Shown: positions 6,965 through 7,106 of the stretch, piece after piece
How the letters are laid out: the number at the start of each line of letters is the position of its first letter
Position numbering within the stretch: the first letter of the stretch is position 1
NCBI GenBank assembly: GCA_002862325.1
Contig: PKCT01000210.1
Coordinates: 1 to 7,106 of the forward strand
From: Phycisphaerae bacterium
GTDB taxonomy: Bacteria; Planctomycetota; Phycisphaerae; Phycisphaerales; SM1A02
Reading direction: 5' to 3'
DNA length: 7,106 nt
Position numbers and translations under genes: made by a program
Notes under the pieces: model-generated
The model's database searches: none
The model's input: the letters and a program-made list of their open reading frames with translations, nothing else
Told to the model about the DNA's origin: nothing

Positions 6965-7019
6965 CGAGCCACATCACCGAGCCGACGCGGCCGAGCCCGC
7001 GCCGCCGAGCCCGCCTCCG
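6965..7019. repeat. Short GC-rich tandem repeat, CGAGCC units
   Basis: CGAGCC occurs at 6965, 6978, 6992 and 7006, with spacings of 13, 14 and 14 bases. The last three units (6978-7019) form a degenerate 14-base tandem repeat, and the GCCGAGCCCGC core is identical at 6990-7000 and 7004-7014. The repeat is noncoding and lies just after the T3PKS gene. It may simply reflect slippage in GC-rich DNA. Confidence 0.6.
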
Positions 7020-7027
7020 GAGCGGGC
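7009..7027 (+). terminator. Possible terminator hairpin after the type III PKS operon
   Basis: GCCCGC (7009-7014) can pair with GCGGGC (7022-7027) around a 7-base loop, 64 bases after the T3PKS stop. No T-run follows. The left arm belongs to the tandem repeat, so the upstream copy at 6995-7000 offers an alternative partner. This is a weak candidate. Confidence 0.3.
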
Positions 7028-7061
7028 CACATCGCCACATTTCGAAATCTTCGGAAGATCG

Positions 7062-7106
7062 ATGTACGACCGGCCCAGGATCCTCCTCTTCAGGGTGTAC
7101 AGGATC
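7062..7106 (+). CDS. Possible start of a further gene (cut by window end)
   Basis: An ATG at 7062 opens a frame that runs to the window edge without a stop, giving MYDRPRILLFRVYRI. GGAAG at 7053-7057 lies four bases upstream and would be a better Shine-Dalgarno than most in this window. The residues could be the first beta strand of an alpha/beta protein. Fifteen codons are too few to assign a family, so this call rests on the ribosome-binding site and the position after the operon. Confidence 0.4.
   Translation, partial: MYDRPRILLFRVYRI

Noticed and set aside
5839..7038. 399-codon open frame on the minus strand opposite the T3PKS gene
   Set aside because: It lies almost wholly antisense to a clear T3PKS gene. 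Its translation is low-complexity and rich in Arg, Gly, Asp and Glu, with no recognisable family, as is common opposite GC-rich genes.
1..7106. CRISPR arrays, tRNA genes, insertion sequences or phage genes
   Set aside because: None were seen. There is no regularly spaced direct repeat longer than the 14- and 21-base units described, no cloverleaf pattern, and no transposase or integrase motif.

Overview
The window is high-GC bacterial DNA and most likely comes from a Planctomycetota genome, possibly of the Phycisphaerae type. The evidence is indirect. A secreted DUF1080 protein, a secreted EF-hand protein with a cytochrome b562-like domain, and a three-gene type III polyketide synthase operon sit together. 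Most starts lack a clear Shine-Dalgarno sequence. No rRNA, marker gene or mobile element is present to fix the taxonomy.

Layout from left to right: (1) the 3' part of an E. coli-type alpha-D-glucose phosphoglucomutase gene (pgm), cut by the window edge. (2) A secreted protein with two EF-hands joined to a cytochrome b562-like four-helix domain in which both axial heme ligands appear conserved, followed by a strong GC-rich hairpin. (3) A family 2 glycosyltransferase gene. (4) A convergent minus-strand gene for a secreted DUF1080 (3-keto-disaccharide hydrolase-like) protein. Its 3' end overlaps the glycosyltransferase gene by 13 bases inside a 21-bp tandem duplication. (5) A noncoding gap of about 370 bases, AT-rich at its right end, with several inverted repeats. 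(6) A tightly packed plus-strand operon of SAM methyltransferase, FAD-dependent oxidoreductase and type III polyketide synthase (T3PKS), with a 4-base overlap at the first junction and a 14-base overlap at the second. (7) A downstream spacer with short GC-rich tandem repeats, then the first 15 codons of another possible gene.

Genes 6a-c form the clearest functional unit. The T3PKS has the full Cys-His-Asn triad and should make a phenolic lipid or pyrone from an acyl-CoA starter and malonyl-CoA. The methyltransferase and the FAD enzyme are likely tailoring enzymes, by analogy with the Streptomyces SrsABC logic and with planctomycete alkylresorcinol clusters. The left half concerns carbohydrate metabolism (pgm, glycosyltransferase, DUF1080), but I see no evidence that those genes form one pathway. 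The most unusual protein is the EF-hand/b562-like fusion.
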